Assembly (NCBI RefSeq): GCF_963678975.1
Contig: NC_089274.1
Coordinates: forward strand, 22,715,133-22,779,132
Reading direction: 5' to 3'
From: Dysidea avara
Taxonomy: Eukaryota > Porifera > Demospongiae > Dictyoceratida > Dysideidae
Length of the DNA: 64,000 bases
The first letter of the stretch is position 1. Every line of letters begins with the position of its first letter. Both the position numbers and the translations under genes were made by a program. This document shows positions 35,200 to 46,141 of this stretch, in pieces. Under the pieces are notes generated by a model. That model searched no databases and had not been told where the DNA came from. It was given only the letters and a program-made list of their open reading frames with translations.

Positions 35200-36290
35200 A
35201 GGGATGGGGTAAAACCGGGACGGGGACAGGGACGGGGACGGGGACAGGGATGGGGACGGGGACAGGGACGGGGACGGGGACAGGGACGGGGACGGGGACA
35301 GGGACGGGGACGGGGACAATAGGGGTAAAACCGGGACGGGGAAAATAAGGGTAAAACCGGGACGGGGACAGGGACGGGGACGGCCAACAGGAGTAAAACC
35401 GGGACGAGGACAGCCGAGGTATAGGGACCACTGTTAGAGTAAACCTCGGAGTAAGCGATTTTCTCTGAAGGGATTGAATCTTGGATTGGATATAAGTTAT
35501 GTATGGCTAAGCAAAAATATCAAGTAACTTTGAGGTAATTTAATCGTTAAACTGTCACTTAAGGTTTGAGAGATTTTGACGTCCTTATAAGCTAGTGCAT
35601 GGCTTAGCTAAGAAAAAATCAAGTAGCTTTCTCGAGTAACCTTTGAACTACCGTATAAGGTTAGAGAGATTTTGACATCCTCAGCTAGCTATATAAACCC
35701 AGACCTCACACTAAGACACTCTTCAGTGGTTTTACAAATGGATTGTGAAGTGGAAGATCAAATCATTTCGTGCCCAGATTGTAATTATTGTCTTTGTGCA
35801 TACAAGATCCCCGGGAAGCCTGCACAGTATTAAAAATTACTTTCTAGCGATTTGAATGTAGCTCTGGACTATAACCAAGTTGTAGATCACTTGGAGAATT
35901 CTGACACAACGTATAAGGAGTACATCAACACTTTGGATGCTAATTCTCCCATCCAACCTATAAAGGAAGGACAGTGTTCCTTTATGATCTAGGCCTTTAG
36001 ATAAAGCACAGTGGGAAGTCAAGAAAAAGAAGCTAAGGCAAGTGGAATTATTTAGCTCAAGCCACTGTGCAAGCTGAAAATTAGTTTACTCATATGCTAG
36101 GCAAGAGTTCATAATATAGTAGTGGGGGAGAGTGTCTAACTGAAATACTTCCATGGAACACACTGTGTTAAGTTACACCTGAGTCTGATCAAAGAATAAA
36201 GACTTGACCTTAGCAGCACCAATTAATGCTAATCAAACGTTCTCTATGACCAGTGGAGGTAGTTTTCTGTTTATATCCACAGGTATTTTC
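35200..36290 (+). repeat. Left arm of 1-kb inverted duplication
   Basis: Reverse complement of 38,227-39,536 at very high identity once the 305-bp MITE in the right arm and the longer minisatellite in this arm are discounted. It contains an ATG at 35,739 with a short Cys-rich reading frame (MDCEVEDQIISCPDC), broken by stops. Because it has the intact sequence TGTGTTAAGTTACACC near 36,162-36,177, it represents the pre-insertion state of the MITE target in the right arm. Confidence 0.85.
35205..35412 (+). repeat. G-rich minisatellite (GGGACGGGGACA)n
   Basis: GGGACGGGGACAGGGACGGG-type units, punctuated by GGTAAAACCGGGACGGGGA. The shorter version is in the right arm (39,407-39,530, opposite strand). 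The runs of four G could form G-quadruplexes. The Pro-Val open frames on the minus strand are artefacts. Confidence 0.9.
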
Positions 36291-36329
36291 ATGCAGGATA
36301 ATATAGCTATACTTAGTAATATATAAGGT

Positions 36330-36960
36330 CATAGGCGGATCTGAGGGTGGTGCAAGGGGTGCTGTGCCCCCCCTGGCCCCCCTTGGACCTACGGCACTAT
36401 ATTGATACCAGAAACTGGAATCATGCATTCATACTGTTCAAAAGTATAGAAAACTAATGGACAAATAGAAGACAACAGTTATAAGTACACTTTACAGTTA
36501 TACTGTATATTGTAAAGAAAGTAAGACAAATAAGTTTGATTTTTGTGCTAAGATCGAGATACTCTAATAGAGCAGTCACTACTCTAATAGAACAGTCACA
36601 ATTCTAATATCATTATAACAATACTATAGCTGTACCTTATTTTAGATTTAGTACACTTTACCATCAAACAGGTTTTATCTCAAATAGGCTAACTAATCTT
36701 TATATGCATTGCAAGCATACACGTTGTTAGCTAAATGTTATCAAAAATGCTCCCAAATTCAAACCTATAGGAGGTCTAATTTTTTAAAATTTTCTCTAAC
36801 TACAGTCTTACAACTGTATGTCTATCATTCATCCAGCCATACTGAATAAAGTTATGTAACTAAATATAACTTGTGTACTAGAATTCCTCTTAGTGGAATA
36901 AACACTGTTGTACACTAAAACTCCTTGCCCCTCCTTGGCCGCCTCATAGATCCGCCTATG
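36330..36960. mobile_element. hAT-like MITE with near-perfect 8-bp TSD
   Basis: Ends CATAGGCGGATCTGAGG and CTCATAGATCCGCCTATG. Flanks are TATAAGGT (36,322-36,329) and TATAAGAT (36,961-36,968), differing at one base. Near the left end are GGGTGCTGTGCCCCCC and CCCCCTTGG blocks. It carries GATCGAGATACTCTAATAG motifs at 36,552-36,600. Confidence 0.75.
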
Positions 36961-37400
36961 TATAAGATTGCCACTAGCTAGCTATACTGATAAGACAAAT
37001 GATGACATGATAAACACTGAAAATAATTATAGGATTAGCTATTTAAGACACTAAAATCATGATGAAGCTCAGTACCTATAGACATAACAATGTGTGGCAT
37101 GCAAAACATATCTACAAAAGGTAACTGATTAGCATGTGAACCAGTTGAAATTTTCAACTTTGTGGTCATGTTAGAGGAATATTTTACAAATGACTGTTGT
37201 TTTGTTGACTTCATACCATCATAATATTAGGGACGTCCATGCCACAATATCTTGATAGAATAATGATGAGTAACAATGACAATTAAGTTATTGATTTCTT
37301 TGAGGCCGGTTGATTCTATGCTGATCAGAATTACCCATGGACTTTTATTGGTAAACAGGCATGACAAAACTTTTGATTTACCTTTGCGTTCATAAAACTG
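36961..37400. other. Unassigned AT-rich stretch
   Basis: Nothing recognised apart from short chance frames. Confidence 0.4.
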
Positions 37401-38291
37401 ATTTCTTATACTGTTTGCTGTACAGGCAGTAGCAGCAATTCAATCAGCAATGATATATTTTGCCTTTCAAGGTGGCGTGCTGGGAAATTCAGTTCCACAA
37501 TAAGCCATGACATGGCCTGGGATGGGAAATATGATCCATCAATCCAAGGAGTCAAGCAAAAACAATGAAGTTTAACTTCATCCATCTCAGACTGATAAAG
37601 ATCCTCTGAGGAGGAAGAAAGATCAAACATTTTATCATTGGCTTCTTTCAAAGAAAGGAAATTGTATGCAGCATTTTTGTAGCAGCTTCGTTGTCCAATT
37701 CAATATTGGCCAGGTCTAGGTGTTCATCCATACAAGCTACAATTAGCAGCACTGCTGTAATGATATCTGCATAATCAGTGTTAAAGCACTGGACTGATGT
37801 GTGATAAGCAAGAGCTAACTGAACTAATGTGTGGACAGAAATTCCAGCNNNNNNNNNNNNNNNNNNNNNNNNNNNNNNNNNNNNNNNNNNNNNNNNNNNN
37901 NNNNNNNNNNNNNNNNNNNNNNNNNNNNNNNNNNNNNNNNNNNNNNNNNNNNNNNNNNNNNNNNNNNNNNNNNNNNNNNNNNNNNNNNNNNNNNNNNNNN
38001 NNNNNNNNNNNNNNNNNNNNNNNNNNNNNNNNNNNNNNNNNNNNNNNNCAGGTCTAGGTGTTCATCCATACAAGCTACAATTAGCAGCACTGCTGTAATG
38101 ATATCTGCATAATCAGTGTTAAAGCACTGGACTGATGTGTGATAAGCAAGAGCTAACTGAACTAATGTGTGGACAGAAATTCCAGCATGATAGTAAAGCT
38201 CCATTCTGGCAGGCTCATTGTATGCTGAAAATACTTGTGGATATAAACAGAAAACTACCTCCACTGGTGATAGAGAACATTTGATTAGCAT
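37400..38291 (-). pseudogene. Unrecognised coding region across an assembly gap
   Basis: On the minus strand about 75 residues read from 38,291 down to the gap, including SLSPVEVVFCLYPQVF and HTLVQLALAYHTSVQC. The 138 bp on both sides of the gap are the same sequence, so the frame can be followed past it: a further 20-odd residues end in a stop near 37,654, and a shifted frame then continues to 37,406 (EANDKMFDLSSSSEDLYQSE). The composition looks like a real protein, but I do not recognise a family. The apparent one-base shift near 37,655 means decay or error. Its first part is repeated in the left duplication arm (36,245-36,290). Confidence 0.4.
37849..38048. other. Assembly gap (200 N)
   Basis: Exactly 200 N, flanked by identical sequence: 37,711-37,848 equals 38,049-38,186 (138 bp, starting CAGGTCTAGGTGTTCATCC). 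The two contigs probably overlap here, so the gap is likely spurious. Confidence 0.95.
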
Positions 38292-38350
38292 TAATTGGTG
38301 CTGATAAGGTCAAGTCTTTATTCTTTGATCAGACTCAGGTGTAACTTAAC

Positions 38351-38655
38351 CAGTGGCGGATCCAGGATGGGGCATTTGGGGCAAATGCCCCCCCCCTCCC
38401 CCTTCAAGAAATTGCATACAAGATCGAGATACTCTAATAGAGCAGTCAATTACTCTAATAAAGCAGTCACAATGTTCATGAGGCAGTGTAGCTTACCTAT
38501 GAAGCTATAAATAGGATTTTATTTTACATAACAGACGTGATATAGTTGGTAAGGATAACTAGCTATTATTGTTGTGACCTTTTTTTTTTTTTTTTGGTCT
38601 TCAACTGTTTTTCAGAAAAGTGCCCCCCTCTTTCCAAACTCTGGATCCGCCCCTG
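38351..38655. mobile_element. 305-bp hAT-like MITE, 5-bp TSD proven by empty site
   Basis: Ends CAGTGGCGGATCCAGGA and CTGGATCCGCCCCTG; duplication TTAAC at 38,346-38,350 and 38,656-38,660. The left duplication arm has the same flanks with a single copy of the target, directly showing a clean 5-bp duplication. It contains GATCGAGATACTCTAATAG at 38,422-38,470 and a run of 17 T. Confidence 0.92.
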
Positions 38656-39406
38656 TTAACACAGTGTGTTCCATGGAAGTAATTCAGTTAGACACTCTCC
38701 CCCACTACTATATTATGAACTCTTGCCTAGCATATGAGTAAACTAATTTTCAGCTTGCACAGCGGCTTGAGCTAAATAATTCCACTTGCCTTAGCTTCTT
38801 TTTCTTGGCTTCCCACTGTGCTTTATCTAAAGGCCTAGATCATAAAGGAACACTGTCCTTCCTTTATAGGTTGGATGGGAGAATTAGCATCCAAAGTGTT
38901 GATGTACTCCTTATACGTTGTGTCAGAATTCTCCAAGTGATCTACAACTTGGTTATAGTCCAGAGCTACATTCAAATCGCTAGAAAGTAATTTTTAATAC
39001 TGTGCAGGCTTCCCGGGGATCTTGTATGCACAAAGACAATAATTACAATCTGGGCACGAAATGATTTGATCTTCCACTTCACAATTCAGTTGTAAAACCA
39101 CTGAAGAGTGTCTTAGTGTGAGGTCTGGGTTTATATAGCTAGCTGAGGATGTCAAAATCTCTCTAACCTTATACGGTAGTTCAAAGGTTACTCGAGAAAG
39201 CTACTTGATTTTTTCTTAGCTAAGCCATGCACTAGCTTATAAGGACGTCAAAATCTCTCAAACCTTAAGTGACAGTTTAAAGATTAAATTACCTCAAAGC
39301 TACTTGATATTTTTGCTTAGCCATACACAACTTATATCCAATCCAAGATTCAATCCCTTCAGAGAAAATCGCTTACTCTAACAGTGGTCCCTATACCTCG
39401 GCTGTC

Positions 39407-39530
39407 CTCGTCCCGGTTTTACTCCTGTTGGCCGTCCCCGTCCCCGTCCCTGTCCCGGTTTTACCCTTATTTTCCCCGTCCCCGTCCCGGTTTTACCCCT
39501 ATTGTCCCCGTCCCCGTCCCGGTTTTACCC
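39407..39530 (-). repeat. C-rich strand of the GGGGAC minisatellite (short allele)
   Basis: CCCGTCCCCGTCCCTGTCCC-type units separated by GGTTTTACCC. Counterpart of 35,205-35,412 with fewer units. Confidence 0.85.
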
Positions 39531-39732
39531 CATCCCTTACCCTACAGTCGTGATTTCAGCACCAAACGAAGTTTCAGTCGTCCTCAGTCGACCTAGAGGC
39601 CAAATACAAATCCCAGATTGTTGTTTTCCGCAATACTCGCTTGGCATGTAGGGCAATGTGTCTTTAAACTGTTCTAAAAGTTTCGTTCAGATTGAAACAT
39701 TTGTTTTCGAGAATGGCTAGTTTGAAATTTGA

Positions 39733-40085
39733 ATTTAGTCGCCCCCACGTCATTTGCTCTCTAAGAATTTTTACTCGGAATTTAAAGAATGACGCAGAGC
39801 ACAACTGCGGTCACTGGGTATTGATGAACTGGCGCTCTATGTAGTTAATCAGTACATATAGCCAACAAGAAGTGTGCTGCCATAGATTATAGTCCATAGA
39901 TATAATCTATGCCTATGGTGCTGCATACCATCCTTCGTTTTGAAATTAGTCGCCCCCACATAATTTGTCCTCTAAGGGCGCGGCTTAAAGAATGACACAA
40001 GAGTACAACTGCGGTTACCAGTTGTTGACACAAGCTGTGAGTAATTAGCACATGTAGCTAGCTTAAAAGGAAGTGTGCAAAATCG
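39733..40085 (+). repeat. Two diverged tandem copies of a roughly 150-bp unit
   Basis: TAGTCGCCCCCAC-TCATTTG...CTCTAAG, then TTAAAGAATGAC-CA and ACAACTGCGGT, occur at 39,738-39,815 and again at 39,949-40,014, about 210 bp apart. Both end in AGAAGTGTGC/GGAAGTGTGC. Function unknown. Confidence 0.6.
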
Positions 40086-41026
40086 CCTAATACAATTGTC
40101 ACCATACATTATTGCATTTTATAGCACCCCCACACAAAATTACACACGTAATTACAACATACAGAGGAGACACATGAATACCAAACACTTTTCACAACAA
40201 TAATGTAAGAATTGTACAATAATGACTGTAATATAACTGCTATGTAAAAATGTTTTCCAGTGGCCTGCCATGGTAGCAAGTCTCACATGACGGCATGTAT
40301 ATTCATCCAAACACAATGGGAGTAACGAGTAAGTATGATGACAACAAGTTGGTATGACTCCATTTGTAGAATCCAGATGAGTGGGTGTGGCTCCAGTATG
40401 TCTAAAAGGTTAACAAACATTCCTGTTATAAATACGTGCTAGAGATGCAATATAATAGTATAGTATTTAAATGCAATAATACATAGTCTCCATTGCATCA
40501 CTATCAAACGACACTAAGTGGAGGATATTGTTGCATCTCTAGTATGTACACTCTATCAGTACAACCTGTCTTAATGGCCACTAGTATAGAAAGACAACCA
40601 CTCTTGAAAAGCCAATTACAATTGAGAATTTATACACTATTACCTGCTGAATGAGTGAAGGTGGCAATAAACAAGTTCCACCGTAATTTATACACGTGAT
40701 CTGATCCTGTATATTCTGTCAGTGGATGAGATCCACTTGGCCAGGACAAAATGTGACTCAAGTGTCCTGGATGATCCATAATCAACCAACTTATGACCCA
40801 GTGGCACAATGGAACTGACTATTTATAGAGAATACAATTATATTTATTTCTAAGATGTGTGGATGTGTGGACACATTACAACACATTACATGTACATACA
40901 AGACATGCTACGTACTGTTTTAGCATTTCAAGTCACCACATTATACACGTACCAGTCAACAATGCTTCATAGTGCCCATCAGTAAACCTGAAGAAAAGTT
41001 ACGAAAAATAAAAATTCACATAAGTA
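40086..41026. other. Unassigned; possible small minus-strand exons
   Basis: Between 40,640 and 40,998 two minus-strand open segments are bounded by plausible AG and GT sites. One (about 40,996-40,962) reads FTDGHYEALLT. One (about 40,815-40,645) contains HLSHILSWPSGSHPL. Their frames could not be joined convincingly to further exons, so no gene is called. Confidence 0.2.
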
Positions 41027-41202
41027 CAATGAAACCTCATTAATATGGCCAGCTGTGGGACCAAAAAATTTGGCCTGAATAACAAGGTGGCCTTATTAAT
41101 GAGGTCATAAGTAATGCTTAGCTATATTTGGGACCTACTAGAGGTGGCCAATATAATAAGGTGGTCTTATTAAAGAGGTGGCCACTAAGTGAGGTTTCAC
41201 TG
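41027..41202. mobile_element. 176-bp pogo/mariner-like MITE, TA target
   Basis: Ends CAATGAAACCTCATTAATAT and CTAAGTGAGGTTTCACTG with TA on both sides. Internal GGTGGCCTTATTAATGAGGT-type repeats. Related fragments lie near 42,000-42,062 and 25,540-25,650. Confidence 0.75.
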
Positions 41203-42550
41203 TACATATAGTTCACAATATTGTGAACAATATTAATGGTTAACAATATACACTGAAACCTGCAGGTCACTTCTTGTGGAAGATTGCTCTCTACACAAAA
41301 TGACACATTCAGAGATTGTATTTAGATGGCTGATACAGTAACACATTGTGACTTCAATACTCGTGATGTGTCACTGCTAGGCAGCAACCATATACACGGC
41401 ACTGCCACATCGCACTTGCTCGCACACACAATTTTGCTAAAGATTTTACAAATTGATAATTAAGGGGTGTGGCAACTAGCTGTTTCGCTCGCAAGACTGT
41501 GTGGCAGCTGTTTCCCTTCTGTACAAGTGGCCACCAAGACAGGTCCACTGTGGATGAAAGCCAGGCATTAGATATTTTGTATTTCATGTGTTGAAGACAT
41601 TCTAGGGCTTCTGGTAGTCTCAAATCTCACCACAGTTTAACTCAGGCAGTGTTGTGGTCACCACTAAACTACTGGAATGCTGTGTTATGTTCATCTTATG
41701 CTTGGCTACTATATTGTAGAACTGAAATGGATACTCTGAAAAATATATCCTATGGATAATGACTTCATCACTTTCTTCATCAGGAGCTTATAAGGACCAA
41801 TAGTGAAACATTTTACACTTGGGGCTGACAGTCAACTGCCTATGTCTGAAGCAGTGCTTTTGGTGCTCTAACAGATTGGCTGCCCCCTTGCTGCCAGCAC
41901 TCACTGTCTCATACGCTGTCATACACTAAATCCATCTCTATAGCCAGTTAGAACAGCATGCTTCTTACCTTTTTTTAAGGCCGCATAATGCAGCCACCTC
42001 TTTAAAAGGCAAGGTCAGAAAATTTTGTCCCTACGGCCTGAATAATGACCAGTTTTCACTGTACTATTAGTGATTAGTGATCATGGGGGATTATTTATTA
42101 AGATACTAAGATATACAAACACTACAACCTCTAAATATAGCAGTAAATTTTTTACCCTGGTCCAATGTCTCGTAATAATCGTGACTTCGTGAGAGACTCT
42201 ACTGTGACAAATACATGTTTATCATGATATGTGCTAATCGCCTTTTTACAATTAAGTTTTACAACACAAATACATGTATAGTTAAACTCACCAATTGTGA
42301 CTAAATCTCTTCAACACGAAAAGACAAGTAATGAGACAACCTTGGAGACAACAGCCACACAAGCCTATTCTGGTGCGTTTATTTAGTAGTAATATAAATT
42401 TTAAAGGCGTTTATTTACAACAGGACATAATTATGCGCCCCTCTATTGTCTCTGTACATACTTGCCTTTTCTTTACTATTCTCATTTCATTTCACAAGAT
42501 CTCTTGGCAGGGGTGTAGCTTCTTCACTTGAATTAGTCAATGCTTGAAGT
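41203..42550. other. Unassigned stretch
   Basis: No gene is supported. A decayed relative of the preceding MITE occurs at about 41,975-42,065 (TGAATAATGACCAGTTTTCACTGTAC). Confidence 0.35.
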
Positions 42551-42728
42551 AGATCGAGATACTCTAATAGAACAGTCACATTTCTACAAGTGCCATATTT
42601 TTATATTGTAAAGTCTGTAAGTAGCTAGAACTATACAATCCGATGCTAAGCAGAAGTTGTAACTATGCTAAATATTGATTGTTGTGTTACAGCTGTTTTA
42701 TGACTGCTCTAATAGAGTATCTTGATCG
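42551..42728. repeat. Recurrent motif as inverted ends of a small element
   Basis: GATCGAGATACTCTAATAG AACAGTCACA at the left (42,552-42,580) pairs with TGACTGCTCTAATAGAG TATCTTGATC at the right (42,701-42,727). Elsewhere in the window the motif appears singly or in direct pairs; here it forms the two ends of a unit of about 178 bp. Confidence 0.65.
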
Positions 42729-42818
42729 TTTCAATGCAGTACAAGATGAAAGGCAAAGTGTTGTTAAGGGTTTACTAGTTAAAATGGGTGTTAGTTGACT
42801 GTAGTTGCATGCCACTAA

Positions 42819-43009
42819 CAGGGCCGTCCAGAGAAATTAGAGGGCCCAGGGAAAAGAGTTAAAGAGGGGCCCAGGGGCAAGGAAGGGTCTAGATCCTGAC
42901 TGCTCTATTAGAGTGTATCGATCTTTCTTTAAACAGGTATTCAAGTGGCCCCTTTCGGGCTGTGGTAGGGGGCAAAATGCCTCAGTTACCCCCAATGTTG
43001 GCGGCCCTG
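42819..43009. mobile_element. 191-bp hAT-like MITE, 8-bp TSD
   Basis: Ends CAGGGCCGTCCAGAG and TTGGCGGCCCTG with the exact duplication GCCACTAA (42,811-42,818 and 43,010-43,017). It has internal GAGGGCCCAGGG/AGGGGCCCAGGGG blocks and one inverted CTCTATTAGAGTGTATCGAT motif. Confidence 0.85.
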
Positions 43010-43134
43010 GCCACTAAAATTACAGTTATATTTTAATATTCTGTCACTGTAATCTGGGGTTTCTGTCAAAACCATGGAAACTCACCTACTGTTATCAACA
43101 GTGCATTGCTTATTCTAACAAAAAGTATTGAAAT

Positions 43135-43761
43135 CCCATCCAAAAACAGCTTATAGCTGTAAAAAAAGTGCGCATCCAAGTAAAGCAGAGTTAACTGCGA
43201 CAAAAAGTAATGATATCATAATGCGGCCATGTGCGAGGTGTGCAAGTTGTAAAATTAATATTAGCTAATCAGATAATACAATGTTATTGTTAAAGTGTTA
43301 ATGAGAACTATGTGATGCTGCTAGTTTTTAAGTGTGTGAGCATCTTCATAAATGCCACATAAATTTAATTCTCAATAAAGCAATGTGTATAGATTCTCTG
43401 ATAGTAATAAATAGTTTGAGTTTGGCCGCCTTTCCTGTATACAGCAATGCTACGAACAAAGGAAAGGTGGCCAAACTCAAACTATTCATTACTATCAGAG
43501 AATCTATACACATTGTTTTATTGAGAATTAAATTTATGTGGCATTTATGAAGATGCTCACACACTTAAAAACTAGCAGCATCACATAGTTCTCATTAACA
43601 CTTTAACAATAACATTGTATTATCTGATTAGCTAATATTAATTTTACAACTTGCACACCTCGCACATGGCCGCATTATGATATCATTACTTTTTGTCGCA
43701 GTTAACTCTGCTTTACTTGGACGCGCACTTTTTGTACAGCTATAAGCTGTTTTTGGATGGG
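43135..43761. repeat. Foldback element, 302-bp arms, 23-bp loop
   Basis: The left arm 43,135-43,436 and right arm 43,460-43,761 are reverse complements with only a few mismatches. The outer ends read CCCATCCAAAAACAGC, then AGCTGTAAAAAAAGTGCG. Mirror open frames in the arms (43,332-43,550 and 43,564-43,346) are equivalent and not genes. The right arm overlaps the 3' end of the hAT transposase frame and supplies its last codons and stop. Confidence 0.92.
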
Positions 43762-45087
43762 TTTCACTTTCATTGAGAAACATTCATTCAAAGCATACTG
43801 GCGTTTTGGATGATTATCAAAAAACTTATAAACCTTATTCATAACACTGAAGAGATTTTGCACTATAACCAAACTACATGAGCTAACCACAGCTAGATTT
43901 AATGCATGAGAGCAACAGTGAGAATAAAGAGCTCTGTGATGTTTATTTTGTATGAGTGCTGCCCAACCTCTATACTTTCCAGCCATATTACTGGCTCCAT
44001 CATATGCTTGTCCCCTCAGCAAAGAAAGATCTAAATGACAACTACCTAATGCTTTTTCAATGGTCACTGCAATAGACTCACCTGTCACTCCATCAGACAA
44101 CTCAAAAAACCCAATAAATGGCTCCTTCACCTTATCATTAGCTACATACCGTACTGATACAGATAGTTGCTCCTGATTAGCACAATCAGTACACTCATCA
44201 CAAATCACCGAGTACAGTGCATTCTCTCTTACCTCATTCTCTATTTTATCCAATATGTGGGATTGACAAATCTTTAATATTTCATTTTGAGTGTCTGGAC
44301 TTGTGTATTGTGCATTTTTGTCACCAAGAGTGAGATGCTTGTGCAACAATTGGTCACCTAAAGCTCTGTATTCAAGGATGGCTTTAAAATTCCCTTTGTT
44401 ATGTGCAACACTAGTGTTAGCATCACTATGCCCTCGAAACGGTATATTCTGAGTGCCACACAAAACAACACATTCAATTATTGCATCTAATCTCTGGCAG
44501 TTGGTTTCATAAAGCTGCTGCCTGCGACTGTCACATGCTGTATCAATTGTAGGCTGCCTACCAGACAGGCTTTCCTTAAAGCTTTTTAAAGCCTGAACAC
44601 ATCTTATGTGGATGTGGGAAGCAAAATGAGATTTCACTTTGTCGCTTAACTTGGTCCAGTTGCGAAAGGGTTTATGAACAAAGTACTCTATTTGATCAGA
44701 TGAAGAGCAAAACAGACAACATGGAAGACATAGGCAACCATCTAATTGAACAGAATACCCTAGCCATGCAAAGGATGTTAAGTAGTGATACTGAAAAGTG
44801 TGGTTCTTACCATGTTCAACTTTTGATGGAAAATTATATGTGGAAGCAGGATTGTATGTAGCAAAATTCAAAACAATGTCTACTTTTCTCTCATCAGACA
44901 AATCAGGCTCTAACAATACCTGTACATCCTTACTTGTTACAGGCACCAACTCTTGCCCACCAACTGAAATCAAAGCCCTTGACTGCTCAAATTCTTGTTG
45001 CCCTGCTGTACTCTGGTCATGATCATCAACTGGCAAAGTTTGATCTTGAGTTCGTCTAGAGCACCAACAGGACAAAGGAAAGTTCAA
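43702..45087 (-). pseudogene. ZMYM-like hAT transposase, 3'-truncated by a foldback element
   Basis: A single open frame of 461 residues. Residues about 95-155 form a TTF-type zinc finger (SFAWLGYS, then CLCLPCCLFC). This leads into the DUF4371-like hAT catalytic region: AILEYRALGDQLL, ICDECTDCANQEQLSV with a catalytic-type Asp, and RGQAYDGASNMAGK with the second. CCSHALNLAVV follows. A full hAT protein continues another 200-300 residues to the last catalytic Glu and the dimerisation domain; those are missing. The last roughly 20 residues are read from the foldback element, so this is a truncated copy, though the frame is free of internal stops. It could still be expressed as a partial protein. 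Confidence 0.8.
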
Positions 45088-46027
45088 ACATGGCTATATT
45101 TTATCATTAGTTAACTATCCCTCTATCTCTCCAGGGACAAGTCAATAACGTGTTACTAAAAAACATTTGCTATCAGAGACCTCATAATACTATAGCTAGT
45201 TGTACTACAAATATATGCCAACCTTGTTACATAAAAAGTCTTTGGACTAAGTACAGATGTCTTGCTATGCCCGACCTATATAACCTCAGATGAAGGAATT
45301 CTGCATTCTTCACAATTTTTAGTTTAATAGCTACATGTTTCTCAGTCCCAGTTATCAGTCTAGCCTTCTCACAGGTCCCTAGTGGGATATATATATAAGG
45401 AATTTGTACAGTGTTGATGAAACTAATAGCTACAACAGGGTGAACTCTTGTACAAGCTAGAACATATCAGCATAATAAATTATAGTCATGTTTCAGTAAA
45501 TCATAGGGCAGTGTAAGATGAAGTTTTTCTCAGCTTGAAAAAAATCCTGTAAGTACTGTAGTTGATAATTGTAATGAAATAAATTACAAAATCCAACTAG
45601 CTAGCTAGCTAGGAATAGCAAAGCAAACTGAGTCCCTTAATGCACAGCCCTACTTTTAACATAATACAAGCTATAGCCACTGCAACAGCTCATAAACAGA
45701 CTAGCAACTCACAATTCCTTTCTCTGTTCTATGAAACCATCTACAGACATACCAAGTCTCACGCAATAGGCGTGAGTCTCACACATTTGGACATGATCTC
45801 ACGCTCATACGCATGCAGCAGAGAATCTCACTCATATGAAAACAATCAGTAACATCATCCACCAGTCCTTACTCCGACCACATAGCTCACAGTATAACTA
45901 GAAGCTAAAGTATGATCAGATCGAGGATCGCATCCACTGATCCAACTTGGAAAAATAATTCTTGACACGTTTATAACTTGGGGACAAAAATAGTACCATT
46001 GGGCGCCCCAAATATGATTAAATTTCA
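45088..46027. other. Unassigned stretch between two hAT genes
   Basis: Nothing coding is recognised. CACAGGTCCCTAGTGGGATA at 45,372 recurs at 49,463 (TTACAGGTCCCTAGTGGGAT). TCTCACGCAATAGGCGTGAG at 45,757 is a small palindrome. Confidence 0.4.
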
Positions 46028-46141
46028 ATGGCTTTCATAGGCTATTTTATCGTGCGGGAGCCTACCAATTGCGCGGGAATATCGCAGCGTGTTGTGGATT
46101 GTTCGTCGTGTAGCAGTATAAATACAGCCACGAATCTTGCC

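Larger units (their letters stand above)
38227..39536 (-). repeat. Right arm of 1-kb inverted duplication
   Basis: Mirror of 35,200-36,290. It differs by a 305-bp MITE insertion, a shorter minisatellite and small substitutions. One of these changes the left-arm ATG into CTG (near 39,088). Confidence 0.85.

Noticed and set aside
35144-35431. Pro-Val repeat protein frames on the minus strand
   Set aside because: Entirely produced by the GGGGAC minisatellite; both frames of the same DNA give similar repeats.
37797-38112. Plus-strand frames running through the N gap
   Set aside because: They consist almost wholly of unknown bases.
40640-40998. Possible two-exon gene on the minus strand
   Set aside because: The segments have plausible splice ends, but phases to the next open segment (40,415-40,180) do not agree, so a gene is not supported.
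43332-43564. Two mirror-image 72-residue frames
   Set aside because: They are the two arms of the same palindrome read on opposite strands.
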